A DNA stretch of 64,000 nt from Singulisphaera sp. GP187 (GTDB lineage: Bacteria > Planctomycetota > Phycisphaerae > Phycisphaerales > SM1A02). The stretch covers positions 121,144 through 185,143 of the forward strand of contig CAMBXO010000005.1 of assembly GCA_945871915.1 (NCBI GenBank), read 5' to 3'. A program made the translations under genes and the position numbers. This document shows positions 35,268-43,679 of the stretch, piece after piece. A model generated the notes under the pieces. It was not told the origin of the DNA and searched no databases. It saw only the letters and a list, made by a program, of their open reading frames with translations. Position 1 is the stretch's first letter; each line of letters begins with the position of its first letter.

Positions 35268-35987
35268 ATGGCTCCTCCGCGGTTTCTGCTTGAGAGACTC
35301 CCAGCTGCGGGTGAAACTGCGTGGCTTGATCGAGATGAAGCACGACATGCGCTCGGTAGTCGTCGCTTGACCGCGGGTGACTCCGTTGAATTGGTAGATG
35401 GCAGGGGTGCGATCGCCACGGCCACCCTAGGAAGTGATCGCAATGCCGATGGAAATCCTGGAGCCGTCGTGATGAGTGTGCAGCGGGTTCCGCGTGCCGT
35501 TCCCGCGGTTCACGTGGCCACCGCACTTCCTAAAGGAGATCGGCTCAGCACACTGCTTGATGCCATTGGCGAACTTGCGGTTGAATCCATCACCCCCTTG
35601 CATTGCAACCGAAGTGTGACGCCTGCCGACAAATTGGCTGGCGAACGAACCACTCGCATTCTCACGGAAGCCATGAAACAAAGTCGCGGTGCGTGGCTGA
35701 CTGAAGTTCGACCGGCTATGTCACCGGCGGAATTCGCGCGTGCCTCGCTCGAAGCGGGTCGCTGCACGGTGGTCCTTGATCCGCGAGGCCGCCCTTTGCA
35801 ACCGCTGACTGCTGGTTCCACCAGCGTGGCCATGCTCGCCGGACCCGAGGGCGGATTCTCCGAATTGGAACTTCGTGAACTGCACGAACTGGGAGTTGCG
35901 CCTGCGTCACTTGGTGGAACGGTTCTCCGAGTGGAATTGGCCGTGGCTGTTGCGTGCGGTGTCATTCGCGCATCAATGGCCGATTGA
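35268..35987 (+). CDS. rsmE: 16S rRNA (uracil-1498-N3)-methyltransferase RsmE
   Basis: SPOUT-class methyltransferase. The product from ATG 35268 has 239 residues: an N-terminal PUA-like domain (PPRFLLERLPAAGE, ARHALGSRRLTAGD) and the C-terminal knot with ATALPKGDRLSTLLDAIGELAV, the SAM-binding AGPEGGFSELELREL and VLRVELAVAVA. An in-frame TTG at 35235 overlapping the rsmJ stop would add 11 residues, but the fold starts at the ATG. It follows rsmJ by about 30 bases; both modify the decoding region of 16S rRNA. Confidence 0.92.
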   Translation: MAPPRFLLERLPAAGETAWLDRDEARHALGSRRLTAGDSVELVDGRGAIATATLGSDRNADGNPGAVVMSVQRVPRAVPAVHVATALPKGDRLSTLLDAIGELAVESITPLHCNRSVTPADKLAGERTTRILTEAMKQSRGAWLTEVRPAMSPAEFARASLEAGRCTVVLDPRGRPLQPLTAGSTSVAMLAGPEGGFSELELRELHELGVAPASLGGTVLRVELAVAVACGVIRASMAD

Positions 35988-36081
35988 GTTTGTGCGATTG
36001 GAAACGCAAGAGAGGATCCGCGTGCGGACCTTCCTCGGAGTGCCTGCAGGTCCTCACTCACATGATTTCGAATCTTCACTG

Positions 36082-36105
36082 GAGTGCTCGCGCGTGCGAG
36101 CACTC
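36082..36105. terminator. Perfect hairpin between rsmE and tRNA-Ala
   Basis: GAGTGCTCGC (36082-36091), loop GCGT, and GCGAGCACTC (36096-36105) form a perfect ten-base-pair stem. It lies just downstream of tRNA-Ala on the minus strand and about 95 bases past rsmE on the plus strand. Neither side has a U-run, so it may be an RNA-processing or rho-assisted terminator signal. Confidence 0.55.
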
Positions 36106-36109
36106 ACAA

Positions 36110-36182
36110 TGGACCGCACCGGGGTCGAACCGGTAACCTCTGCCTTGCAAAGGCAGCGCTCTCCCAATTGAGCTAGCGGCCC
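36110..36182 (-). tRNA. tRNA-Ala(UGC)
   Basis: Seventy-three bases fold into a full cloverleaf on the minus strand. The acceptor stem pairs GGGCCGC with GCGGTCC and contains the G3-U70 wobble that identifies alanine tRNAs. The D arm is GCTCAATTGGGAGAGC, the anticodon arm CTGCC-TTTGCAA-GGCAG with anticodon TGC, the T arm contains GGTTCGACCCC, and the discriminator is A. The 3' CCA is not encoded. The rest of the 318-base interval 35988-36305 holds only the hairpin at 36082-36105 and no gene I can support. Confidence 0.97.
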
Positions 36183-36305
36183 GAGACGAACATGTCACAC
36201 CTTACACGAACCGTATCGGCGACGCATCGCCGGCGGTCCATGCCGCATCGCATTGCGAGCAGAAATCGCTGTGTTTTCCGCATATCCAATCATCCAGCCG
36301 AGCCG

Positions 36306-37673
36306 CTACTGAGCTTGCGGTTCCTTGCGGATGGTCAGAATGTCAATGGTTCCCGGGTCAACGATATTCACTTTCAATGCTTCGTCGAACCGCTTGGTTC
36401 CGCGAATACCAACCAGTGTGCCCAGCATGGTGCTCATGGCGTTGGCATCCTTGGCAGCAATGTAGGCCACCGTTTGACCGGCCGCGGGGTCTGTCAGACG
36501 AAAGAGCAGTGGGAGTCGATTGCCGTCGTACACGGTGCTGGCATTCAGCACACCCACGACGGTGTAGTCGCTGCGAGCTTCCATGGCGATACGAAGCGCT
36601 TTGAGTTGGTCGCTGTCCACATCCACACTTGAACGCAAAGCCTTCAGCTCTTGAATGCGAGCCTGCGCATCAATCTGAATCTCCAATTGCTGGATGCGAG
36701 CTGCACACATGCCGCGAATGTCGGTCTCGCACATGGGGTCAGCAGAAAGAATGACATACTGCGTCTTGAGTGTGACCAGTTCCGACGAACCAAGCGGTTC
36801 GGCTTTCACCTTGACCCAGATCGCCTCAAGGTCTCGGTGCGTAGCGCGGCGAGCTTCGGATGCATTCTGTTCCGCAGTTTTGGCTGGAGGCTGGGGTGGT
36901 TCGGGTGCCACAACTTCAACGACCTCGGTGCTGCCACTGGGTGGAGTTGCATCATTTCCCTTGGAATTCGTTGAGGAATCAAGCGTCACGGTTTCCGAGG
37001 TTGTTGCGGGCGAAGTGCCTTGGGCCGCCACAGTTGTTCCGCCTTCGATCGCTGGAACCGAAGGGGCGGTTGACTCCTGAGAGGCCGTGACGTGTGCATT
37101 CGCCTCGCCCTTGGTGGCGCGGCGTAGGAAATTCATGTTCACCCATCCTGTTGCATTGGCAGGCAGTTTGATCTTGTGCACTTTCTCACGATCACCCTGC
37201 ATCTGTCCCACAACGGCAATCGTTTCACCTGCATGCAATTCACCAATCGATCGAGTGCTTGCATCTGGATTTCCGTCAGCGTCGATGTTGGGCGCAAGCA
37301 CCTGTGTGGTGCCGGTAACAGAAATGGACTTGCCATCTGGCGAGAGCGTCACTTTCTCATTGGCCACCACATATCCATACTTGTCTGCAAAGGCGGCGCC
37401 GCCGGTGCGAATCTTGGCCCATCCAAAACTTTCTTCGTCCACTTCGACCACATCACCCATCATGAGACGACCGAATGGGTAGGTGCTGTGAACGCTTGGA
37501 CCGCTGCGAACAAAAACATTGTCACCGGTGATGGTGGCGGTAAAGGCTTTGGATGCGTTCGTTGCGGCTGGCGGAGTCGCGGCTGTCGTGGCGGCGCTTT
37601 CGCTCTGCGACAAGGCACTCGTGGTGGAAAGCAACGCAAGTGCGACGGTGAGAAGGATTCGTGCTGGTTCCAT
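36306..37673 (-). CDS. Secreted SH3-like domain protein
   Basis: A 455-residue protein with a signal peptide (ILLTVALALLSTTSALS). Residues about 45-105 have the bacterial SH3 pattern NVFVRSGPSVHSTYPFGRLMMGDVVEV then WAKIRTG, and a second similar unit covers about 115-185 (ending GWVNMNFLRRA). A Thr/Ser/Pro-rich linker (190-270) is followed by a helical segment with AARIQQLEIQIDAQARIQEL and a C-terminal beta-rich domain. Bacterial SH3 domains commonly bind cell-wall peptides. It is divergent from the TolC-family gene with about 46 bases between. Confidence 0.75.
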   Translation of the reverse strand: MEPARILLTVALALLSTTSALSQSESAATTAATPPAATNASKAFTATITGDNVFVRSGPSVHSTYPFGRLMMGDVVEVDEESFGWAKIRTGGAAFADKYGYVVANEKVTLSPDGKSISVTGTTQVLAPNIDADGNPDASTRSIGELHAGETIAVVGQMQGDREKVHKIKLPANATGWVNMNFLRRATKGEANAHVTASQESTAPSVPAIEGGTTVAAQGTSPATTSETVTLDSSTNSKGNDATPPSGSTEVVEVVAPEPPQPPAKTAEQNASEARRATHRDLEAIWVKVKAEPLGSSELVTLKTQYVILSADPMCETDIRGMCAARIQQLEIQIDAQARIQELKALRSSVDVDSDQLKALRIAMEARSDYTVVGVLNASTVYDGNRLPLLFRLTDPAAGQTVAYIAAKDANAMSTMLGTLVGIRGTKRFDEALKVNIVDPGTIDILTIRKEPQAQ

Positions 37674-37719
37674 AGGTCTGGGATTCTATGAAAACTGCGG
37701 GGCGGCTACAGTGCCGTCC

Positions 37720-39486
37720 ATGCGGAGGCTTGGATGCATGTGGATTGTCCTTGTGGCGATGCCGATCGGCTGCTGGCTGTCGGCTTGCTCGACTCCTGAA
37801 GAAGATCGACCGGAATGGCAAAGTTTGCGGCGTTCTATGGACGCCGCCGTGAGCCGGGAACTGGCCAATGCTCCCTTTGGAGAGCCTGCAAAGCCCGTTC
37901 CAGTGCCAACGCCGGAAGTCTTTTCACAGTTGGAGGCGCGCCGAGAACAACTGGATGGAATCGGGCCGCAAGTGAATACCGGTGTGACGCCTCTGGATTT
38001 GGGAGAGGATCTCTACGGGGTGGCTTATCCAGAAGTCATGCTGTCCCTGCAGGACGCCATGCGCATGGCGGTGCAAAACAATCTTGGTGTGCAGGGGGCG
38101 CGACTGCAGCAGGGAGTGACCCAAGCGGAACTGGTTGCGGCGCAGGCAGTGTTTGATGCCAACTTTGTAGCCAGCACGCAAGGGGCCAGCAACAATCAGC
38201 CAACGCAGAACTTTGGCGGCTTTCTTCCCTCAGATTTTTCGAATCAGTTCAAGCAATGGAATTTCAGTAGCGGCATTCAGACGGCCACCGTGACTGGTGG
38301 AACCTTTGATGTGGGAATGACCACCACCTATTCCAAGCTCTACCCAGAGAGTCTGTATTCCAACAACCCAGCATGGATCAACAGTGTGCAATTGGGACTC
38401 ACTCAGCCATTGCTGCAAGGTTTTGGCACCGATGTGAACATGGCGTCCATTCGGCTGGCCCGCAACAACGATCGCCGCAGTCTGCAACAGTTGCGAGGAT
38501 CATTGCTCCTGCTCTGTCGAGATGTTGAATTGAACTACTGGCAATTGGTGCTGGCCAGACAGCGCGTGGTCAGTGCGCAGTGGCTTGTGCGTGTGGGAGT
38601 GGATGTTCGCGATGTGCTGGCCAAGCGGCGAGCCTTTGATACCACGCAAGCACAATATGCCGATGCGGTGGCTAAGGTGGAAGATCGCAAGAGCCAAGTG
38701 ATTCGCATGCAGCGAGAAGTCACTGCGGCCGTGGATCGGTTGAAAGTGTTGCTCAATGATCCGTCGCTTCCGGTCGGTGACGAAATGATGATCGTGCCGA
38801 TTGACTTTATGGTGGGTCAGCCGCTGGCCATTTCGCTACGGGATTCGATCAGCATTGCAGCGGAGCAAAGCCCGGCGATTTCGCAGGCATTGCTTGGTGT
38901 GGACGATGCCAGTATTCGGCAGGTGGTCGCTGACAATGGCCGACTTCCGTCGCTCAATCTCAATGCACAAATGCAATACAACGGCCTTGAGTCAGGCTTT
39001 GGCGATAGCTGGCAGGAACTCTCCGAGGCCGGCTTTGTGAATTATTTGCTTGGCCTCAATTTCAGTCAGCCGATCGGCAATCGCGCGGGCGAAGCCAATT
39101 ACCGGCGATCGCGGCTCCAGCGTTCGCAGGCGGTTCTTTCGTATCGAAGCGCGGTGCAAGCCACCATCTATCAAGTCAAGGATGCAATGCGGAGTATGGA
39201 GACTCAATACAAACTGATCGAGCAGACGAGGGCCTTTCGATTGGCGCAGGCAGAGAACTTGCGGGCGCTCTTGGTCGATGAAGAGATGATTCACAAACTA
39301 ACGCCTGAATTCTTGTCCCTTAAGTTTCAAAGGCAGAATGAATTGGCCAGTGCACAGGTGCAGGAGATGCAGGCACTGACGGATTACAGCAATGCCATTG
39401 CACAATTGTGGCAGTCCATGGGCACGGGGCTTCAAATGAATCGAATCGAATTGCAGGTGCTCGATTCCGGGCGGCCGGAGTCGTGA
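37720..39486 (+). CDS. TolC-family outer-membrane efflux lipoprotein
   Basis: A 588-residue protein with a lipoprotein signal peptide; the lipobox LSAC puts the acylated cysteine at C23. The rest has the two-fold repeat of the outer membrane factor family: SLQDAMRMAVQNNLGVQGARLQ starts the first repeat (written here in two overlapping parts, about residues 110-130), SLRDSISIAAEQSPAISQAL the second (about 370-390), each with long coiled-coil helices. ATG 37720 is chosen because the signal peptide starts there. No pump or adaptor genes are adjacent. The last four bases overlap the Sua5/TsaC start. Confidence 0.85.
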   Translation: MRRLGCMWIVLVAMPIGCWLSACSTPEEDRPEWQSLRRSMDAAVSRELANAPFGEPAKPVPVPTPEVFSQLEARREQLDGIGPQVNTGVTPLDLGEDLYGVAYPEVMLSLQDAMRMAVQNNLGVQGARLQQGVTQAELVAAQAVFDANFVASTQGASNNQPTQNFGGFLPSDFSNQFKQWNFSSGIQTATVTGGTFDVGMTTTYSKLYPESLYSNNPAWINSVQLGLTQPLLQGFGTDVNMASIRLARNNDRRSLQQLRGSLLLLCRDVELNYWQLVLARQRVVSAQWLVRVGVDVRDVLAKRRAFDTTQAQYADAVAKVEDRKSQVIRMQREVTAAVDRLKVLLNDPSLPVGDEMMIVPIDFMVGQPLAISLRDSISIAAEQSPAISQALLGVDDASIRQVVADNGRLPSLNLNAQMQYNGLESGFGDSWQELSEAGFVNYLLGLNFSQPIGNRAGEANYRRSRLQRSQAVLSYRSAVQATIYQVKDAMRSMETQYKLIEQTRAFRLAQAENLRALLVDEEMIHKLTPEFLSLKFQRQNELASAQVQEMQALTDYSNAIAQLWQSMGTGLQMNRIELQVLDSGRPES

Positions 39487-40463
39487 CCAACGCCTCGCCA
39501 AGATTGCTTGCCAGTGATGACGCCGGGATTCAGATCGCGGCCGATCGCATTCGGTCTGGCGGCGTGGTGGCGTTTCCCACTGAAACGGTGTATGGCCTCG
39601 GCGCTAGCACCTTGAATGCCAGTGCCTTGCGGATTGTCTATGAAATGAAAGGGCGGCCGCAGAACAATCCCTTGATTGCGCATGTGGTCGACGCTGTGGA
39701 GGCACGGAAACTGGTGGCGTGGTGGGATGTTCGCTGCAGCCGACTCGCGGCCGCGTTTTGGCCGGGACCGCTCACGCTCATTCTTCCGCGAGCCGATGGC
39801 GTGCCGGATGAAGCGGTGGCGGGTCGAACAACCATTGCCGTGCGTTCGCCAATGCATCCGGTTGCACGATCGCTTCTGTATGCGGTTGGAGGTCCGGTGA
39901 GTGCACCAAGTGCGAATCGATCAGGACATATTTCGCCCACTACCAGCGAGCATGTCATGCGTGACTTTGCGTCGGCGGATGACCTGCTCGTCCTAGAAGG
40001 TGGTCGTGTTGAATTTGGAATCGAAAGCACGGTGTTGGACTTGAGCGGCGATCGCCCCACAATCCTTCGACCTGGTTCTGTGACGGCGGAAGATCTCAGC
40101 CGGCATATTGGTGCGGTGGATTCACCGGAGGTTATGGAACAGGGGGCGAGTCCCGGAACGAATCTGATTCACTATGCACCTGACACGCCTGCGACCATGG
40201 TGCCAGCGGCCCGGCTTGCCGCTTTTCTTGCGGCCTTGCAGACACCGGCAGCCGTGCTTGCCATGCCGGACACACGCGTGAGTGAGCCACATATTGCTAT
40301 TCGCATGCAGCCGGATGCCAAGGGATATGCCCGCATGTTGTATGCATGTTTGCGAGAGGCCGAAGCGTGCGGGCTCTCTCAAATTGTGATTGAAGAACCC
40401 AGTGGGCGAGACGGTGTCTGGCTGGCCGTGCTGGATCGCTTACGCCGCGCCACCGTTCGATAA
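39483..40463 (+). CDS. Threonylcarbamoyl-AMP synthase, Sua5/TsaC family
   Basis: Makes threonylcarbamoyl-AMP for the t6A37 modification of ANN-decoding tRNAs. From GTG 39483 the product has 326 residues: a YrdC domain with GGVVAFPTETVYGLGAST, YEMKGRPQNNPLIAHV, SAPSANRSGHISPTT and IESTVLDLSGDRPTILRPG, then a smaller C-terminal domain starting after HYAPDTPATMVPA, which marks the longer Sua5 type. The GTG overlaps the preceding TGA. The stop TAA lies inside the second copy of the 24-base repeat. Confidence 0.93.
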   Translation: MTNASPRLLASDDAGIQIAADRIRSGGVVAFPTETVYGLGASTLNASALRIVYEMKGRPQNNPLIAHVVDAVEARKLVAWWDVRCSRLAAAFWPGPLTLILPRADGVPDEAVAGRTTIAVRSPMHPVARSLLYAVGGPVSAPSANRSGHISPTTSEHVMRDFASADDLLVLEGGRVEFGIESTVLDLSGDRPTILRPGSVTAEDLSRHIGAVDSPEVMEQGASPGTNLIHYAPDTPATMVPAARLAAFLAALQTPAAVLAMPDTRVSEPHIAIRMQPDAKGYARMLYACLREAEACGLSQIVIEEPSGRDGVWLAVLDRLRRATVR

Positions 40464-40483
40464 CCAGGGACGGGGGTTGTTAT
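40460..40483. repeat. 24-base dispersed repeat, copy 2
   Basis: Identical to 6008-6031 except for T instead of C at 40478. The arms ATAAC and GTTAT are inverted, and the upstream gene's stop TAA (40461-40463) sits in the left arm, exactly as in copy 1. The same orientation and the same placement at a gene end argue against chance. Confidence 0.7.
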
Positions 40484-40520
40484 TTGCCAGAGCGGAAGAA
40501 CGCCGTGGTACTCTATTTCG

Positions 40521-40555
40521 CGTCTCACGTCTCACGTCTCGCATTTCGCATCTCG
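40521..40555. repeat. Tandem heptamer repeat upstream of the VOC gene
   Basis: Five seven-base units follow each other: CGTCTCA, CGTCTCA, CGTCTCG, CATTTCG, CATCTCG, with decayed units after. The array lies in the 142-base leader between the dispersed repeat and the VOC gene. It recalls the short tandem heptamers of some cyanobacterial genomes; its role here is unknown. Confidence 0.7.
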
Positions 40556-40605
40556 CTTCCCATCTACCGAATCGCATTCCACCAACTGAATTTGGAGAAC
40601 TTCCC

Positions 40606-41505
40606 ATGAGCACCACCGCGACCCCGCAGCCTTCCACACCGTCCACATCACATGCGACCTCGCCTGCAAACACCCAGCCAGTCGTTGGAAGTTTTTGCTG
40701 GTGGGAGTTGTGCACGCGAGATACGGCGCAAGCACAAAAGTTTTACACCGACCTTGTTGGCTGGACGACCAAGTCCTGCGCGTCGGGCGGTGATGAGCAT
40801 GCGTATACCGAATGGATGGTCGACGGCAAGCCCATCGGTGGAATGATGAAATTGCCTGCAACGGCGCCGGCCCATGTGCCCGCATCGTGGGGGGTGTATG
40901 TCAATGTGGATGATGTCGACGCGGCGACGGACCTTGCGAAGAAACTCGGCGGCACAGTGGTAATGGCTCCCACGGATTGTCCCGGTATTGGCCGTCTTTC
41001 AACGATCACCGATCCAACGGGCGCGGCGCTCAATCTCTTCAAGGGATTGCCCGGCTGTGGAACCGGCGGATTCGGAAGCACGCCGCGTCACTTCTGCTGG
41101 ATCGAATTGTTGACGAATGACCTCGGCTCAGCTGAGCGTTTTTATGCCGGCTTGTTCGGCTGGCAGGCGACCAAGCATCCGATGCATTCAACGGATTACA
41201 CCGTCTTCTCACGCAAGGGATTCAACCCCGCTGAGAAGGCCGGTTGCGTTGGCGGCTTGATGAAGATTGATCCTGCGTGGGGCAATGTTCCATCGAATTG
41301 GCTGAGTTACATCTGGGTCGACAACTGTGATGCAACCGCTGCACGCGTTGAGTCACTGGGTGGAAAACTCTGCTGCCAGCCAACGGATCTGCCCGGCGCC
41401 GGTCGCTTCGCAGTTGCGACGGATCCCACGGGCGCTTCATTTGGCCTGTACTCCATCGTGAAGACAGAATGCTGCAAGCCGGGCGGATGCGGTTGTTCAG
41501 CCTGA
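40606..41505 (+). CDS. VOC (glyoxalase/bleomycin-resistance) family protein with two domains
   Basis: From ATG 40606, with GGAG at 40593-40596, the product has 299 residues and two tandem vicinal-oxygen-chelate domains (about 28-145 and 160-285). The first has FCWWELCTRDTAQAQKFYTD and DPTGAALNLFKG; the second FCWIELLTNDLGSAERFYAG and DPTGASFGLYSI. A Ser/Thr/Pro-rich stretch precedes them and a Cys-rich tail (CCKPGGCGCSA) follows. This two-domain form is common among uncharacterised glyoxalase-like proteins. No substrate can be assigned. The frame remains open upstream to 40390 but that part runs through the repeats and lacks homology. Confidence 0.88.
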   Translation: MSTTATPQPSTPSTSHATSPANTQPVVGSFCWWELCTRDTAQAQKFYTDLVGWTTKSCASGGDEHAYTEWMVDGKPIGGMMKLPATAPAHVPASWGVYVNVDDVDAATDLAKKLGGTVVMAPTDCPGIGRLSTITDPTGAALNLFKGLPGCGTGGFGSTPRHFCWIELLTNDLGSAERFYAGLFGWQATKHPMHSTDYTVFSRKGFNPAEKAGCVGGLMKIDPAWGNVPSNWLSYIWVDNCDATAARVESLGGKLCCQPTDLPGAGRFAVATDPTGASFGLYSIVKTECCKPGGCGCSA

Positions 41506-41534
41506 AACTTTTTCCCGCCGCACGAGTGACGAGG

Positions 41535-42803
41535 CTAGGTTTGTGAAGTGTGTGAACGCTTGCGAACTGTCTTTCGATGCGCTCGCCCAATCCCGGTGCA
41601 GTGCGTCGCCCCAATTTGCACGGCGAGGTTGTCCAAGGCCACGACAAGTTTTTTGTTTAGTGCGGGCTTGCTCTTTATGCCTGCGTTCCACCACACGCCG
41701 TTGACCATGAGCGATCCGTTCTTGCGGTCAAACTTCAAGTCGGTTCGTCCGACGAGAGAATCTCCAACGAGCAACGGCAAGGTGTAATAGCCGTGGATTC
41801 GCTTCGCCGCCGGCGTAAACGCTTCGAACCGATATGCAAATCCAAAGAGCTGAAGCAATCGCGAGCGATCTCGAATCACTGGATCGAATGGGCAGAGTGG
41901 GATCATGCGGTCGGCTGGTAGGGGGGCGGCGAATTCCTTCCAATGTGGTAGCGCGACGCACTGAACGGACTTGGTGTTGCCGGCTCCGCCTCGCGCCTTA
42001 CACGCTTCCACCGCAACGCTGACAAGTTCGCCGCGCTTCACAGCATTTCGACACCATGTCGCAGCGTCCGCCAATGGGATTGCACTAAAAAAACGCGAAA
42101 CTTCCTGCGGCGTTGCAATGCCGAGCCGATCAATGGCCTCACGACACGCCCAGTCAATGTGCTCACTCGCAGAACTCCGTCGCCAAGCCATGGCTTCTGG
42201 CATCACGCGCTCGGCAAGGTCATACACCTTCTCAAATCGCTCTCGCCGAGCGATGGCAAGTTTGCCGGATCTCCACAAGTGCTCCAACGCCGCTTTCTCC
42301 GGATGCCAACTCCACCACCCACCGCCGCGATGATCGTGCGGAGGTTCAAAATCCCGCGCCCGCAATGGACCCTCGCGACGGACGCGTGCAAGTGTTCGCC
42401 GAAGAATCGGCTCGGCATCCCCGCGAAACTGCTCCTTCCACCACGCACTTCGTTCGACTTTCTTGTCGTATCGCAAAAATCGGTGCTTCCAGTGAGCCAA
42501 CCATTTCGTTGGAATGGCACTGGCATCATGCGTCCAGTGCTCAAAGAGTCCGCGAGAACTCTCAAGCGTTTGCTTCAAGTGATCAGGTTGATATCCAGTC
42601 AACCTCGCACCCAAAATCAGATGATGTGCCCGCTCAAGAACATTGATGGAATCAATCTGGACATAGCCAAGGGACTCCACAAGTGATTGCACTGCCTTGG
42701 CACTCGAGCGGGCACCAACTGTGGCAAGCCCCGCCAATCGCAGCACCACCCGACGAGCTTCGACTGCGGAAACTGGCTCTGAATTGAATGCGTGCTTTGG
42801 CAT
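41535..42803 (-). CDS. YcaQ/AlkZ-type winged-helix DNA glycosylase
   Basis: The 422-residue product from ATG 42803 matches the helix-turn-helix 42 family. ESLGYVQIDSINVLERAHH contains Q49-I50-D51, the catalytic Q-hydrophobic-D motif of YcaQ, which removes crosslinked or alkylated bases. Other family blocks are LFEHWTHDASAIPTKW, PLRARDFEP, and the late PFDPVIRDRSRLLQLFGFAYRFEAF plus HGYYTLPLLVGDSLVGR (each written here as partial runs). The frame is open to 42962 but the ATG starts the fold. It converges on the VOC gene with about 30 bases between and no terminator seen. Confidence 0.87.
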   Translation of the reverse strand: MPKHAFNSEPVSAVEARRVVLRLAGLATVGARSSAKAVQSLVESLGYVQIDSINVLERAHHLILGARLTGYQPDHLKQTLESSRGLFEHWTHDASAIPTKWLAHWKHRFLRYDKKVERSAWWKEQFRGDAEPILRRTLARVRREGPLRARDFEPPHDHRGGGWWSWHPEKAALEHLWRSGKLAIARRERFEKVYDLAERVMPEAMAWRRSSASEHIDWACREAIDRLGIATPQEVSRFFSAIPLADAATWCRNAVKRGELVSVAVEACKARGGAGNTKSVQCVALPHWKEFAAPLPADRMIPLCPFDPVIRDRSRLLQLFGFAYRFEAFTPAAKRIHGYYTLPLLVGDSLVGRTDLKFDRKNGSLMVNGVWWNAGIKSKPALNKKLVVALDNLAVQIGATHCTGIGRAHRKTVRKRSHTSQT

Positions 42804-42821
42804 GGCGACAAGGTGAAGGGT

Positions 42822-42890
42822 GCTGGATGCAGCGGTTGGAGTCAGGGTGGAGTCAAGAAAAAAGCGCTGGACGCAGCGGTTGGATTCAAG
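42822..42890. repeat. Direct repeat pair upstream of the glycosylase gene
   Basis: GCTGGATGCAGCGGTTGGAG at 42822-42841 and GCTGGACGCAGCGGTTGGAT at 42866-42885 match at 18 of 20 positions, spaced 44 bases apart, and the similarity runs on through TCA. They lie in the 171-base divergent gap between the YcaQ-like gene and the DUF1579-like gene. They could be binding sites or a small duplication. Confidence 0.6.
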
Positions 42891-42974
42891 GCGAAGAGTG
42901 CAAGGGCTCTGATACCATCGCTTTTTGCCACATCCGCCGCGTGGCGGACTCACCTCTTGCACTAGGAGATCAGC

Positions 42975-43673
42975 ATGATAACGCGTACGAATTTTGGTTC
43001 GTTCCTCATTGTGTGCGTCGTTGCAACTCTTTTGTTTGCAGCGAATCGATCCTCATCGCAGCAGAATTCACCGTCGTGTACCACCACACCGCCAGGCTCA
43101 TCTGCACTAACCATGGATCCGGCCATGCAAGCGTGCATTGATGCCGGCACCCCAGGCGAAATGCAGGCATGGCTCTGCGAAAGCGTTGGCACATGGACTG
43201 GCAATTGCACAATGTGGACCACAGAACTGGCGGCCCCAACGATTCATCCCTGCACCTTTGTGATGACGTCCGTGTTTGGTGGTCGGTATGTGCGTCACAC
43301 AATGAAGTGCGAAATGCCAGACAACATGGGCATGCTCGACGGTGTTGGAATTTATGCGTACGACAACACCGCCAAACAATTCCAGTTGAGCTGGATTGAC
43401 AACATGAGTACCGCCATTCTGAGTGGCACGGGTGAACGGTCGTCCGATGGCAAGATCATGAATTGGACCTTTCGCTATATCGACCCAGCGACCAAGAAAC
43501 TGACCACCATGCGAGAACTCGTGACCCGCACTGGGCCAGATTCCAGCACGATCGAGATGTTCGGCCCAGACACCACCACCGGCAAGGAGTATCGAATCAT
43601 GCGTATGGATCTGAAACGCACGGTCTGCGATGCCGTGGCCTTCAATTCATCAGGTACACCGCCTACGCAGTGA
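42975..43673 (+). CDS. Exported DUF1579-like protein
   Basis: A 232-residue protein starting at ATG 42975 with TAGGAGAT upstream. An N-terminal hydrophobic segment (FLIVCVVATLLFAA) is a signal peptide or anchor. The mature part has the lipocalin-like beta pattern of DUF1579 proteins: WLCESVGTWTGNCTMW, VMTSVFGGRYVRHTMKCEM, GVGIYAYDNTAKQFQLSWID, and YRIMRMDLKR near the end. No function is established for this family. It is followed six bases later by a DUF899-like gene. Confidence 0.75.
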   Translation: MITRTNFGSFLIVCVVATLLFAANRSSSQQNSPSCTTTPPGSSALTMDPAMQACIDAGTPGEMQAWLCESVGTWTGNCTMWTTELAAPTIHPCTFVMTSVFGGRYVRHTMKCEMPDNMGMLDGVGIYAYDNTAKQFQLSWIDNMSTAILSGTGERSSDGKIMNWTFRYIDPATKKLTTMRELVTRTGPDSSTIEMFGPDTTTGKEYRIMRMDLKRTVCDAVAFNSSGTPPTQ

Positions 43674-43679
43674 CTCCGA

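Noticed and set aside
40521..40555. CRISPR-like array
   Set aside because: Units are seven bases without spacers; it is a tandem repeat. No CRISPR repeats or cas genes occur in the window.
40390..40605. N-terminal extension of the VOC protein
   Set aside because: The extension reads through the dispersed repeat and heptamer array; ATG 40606 has a good ribosome site.
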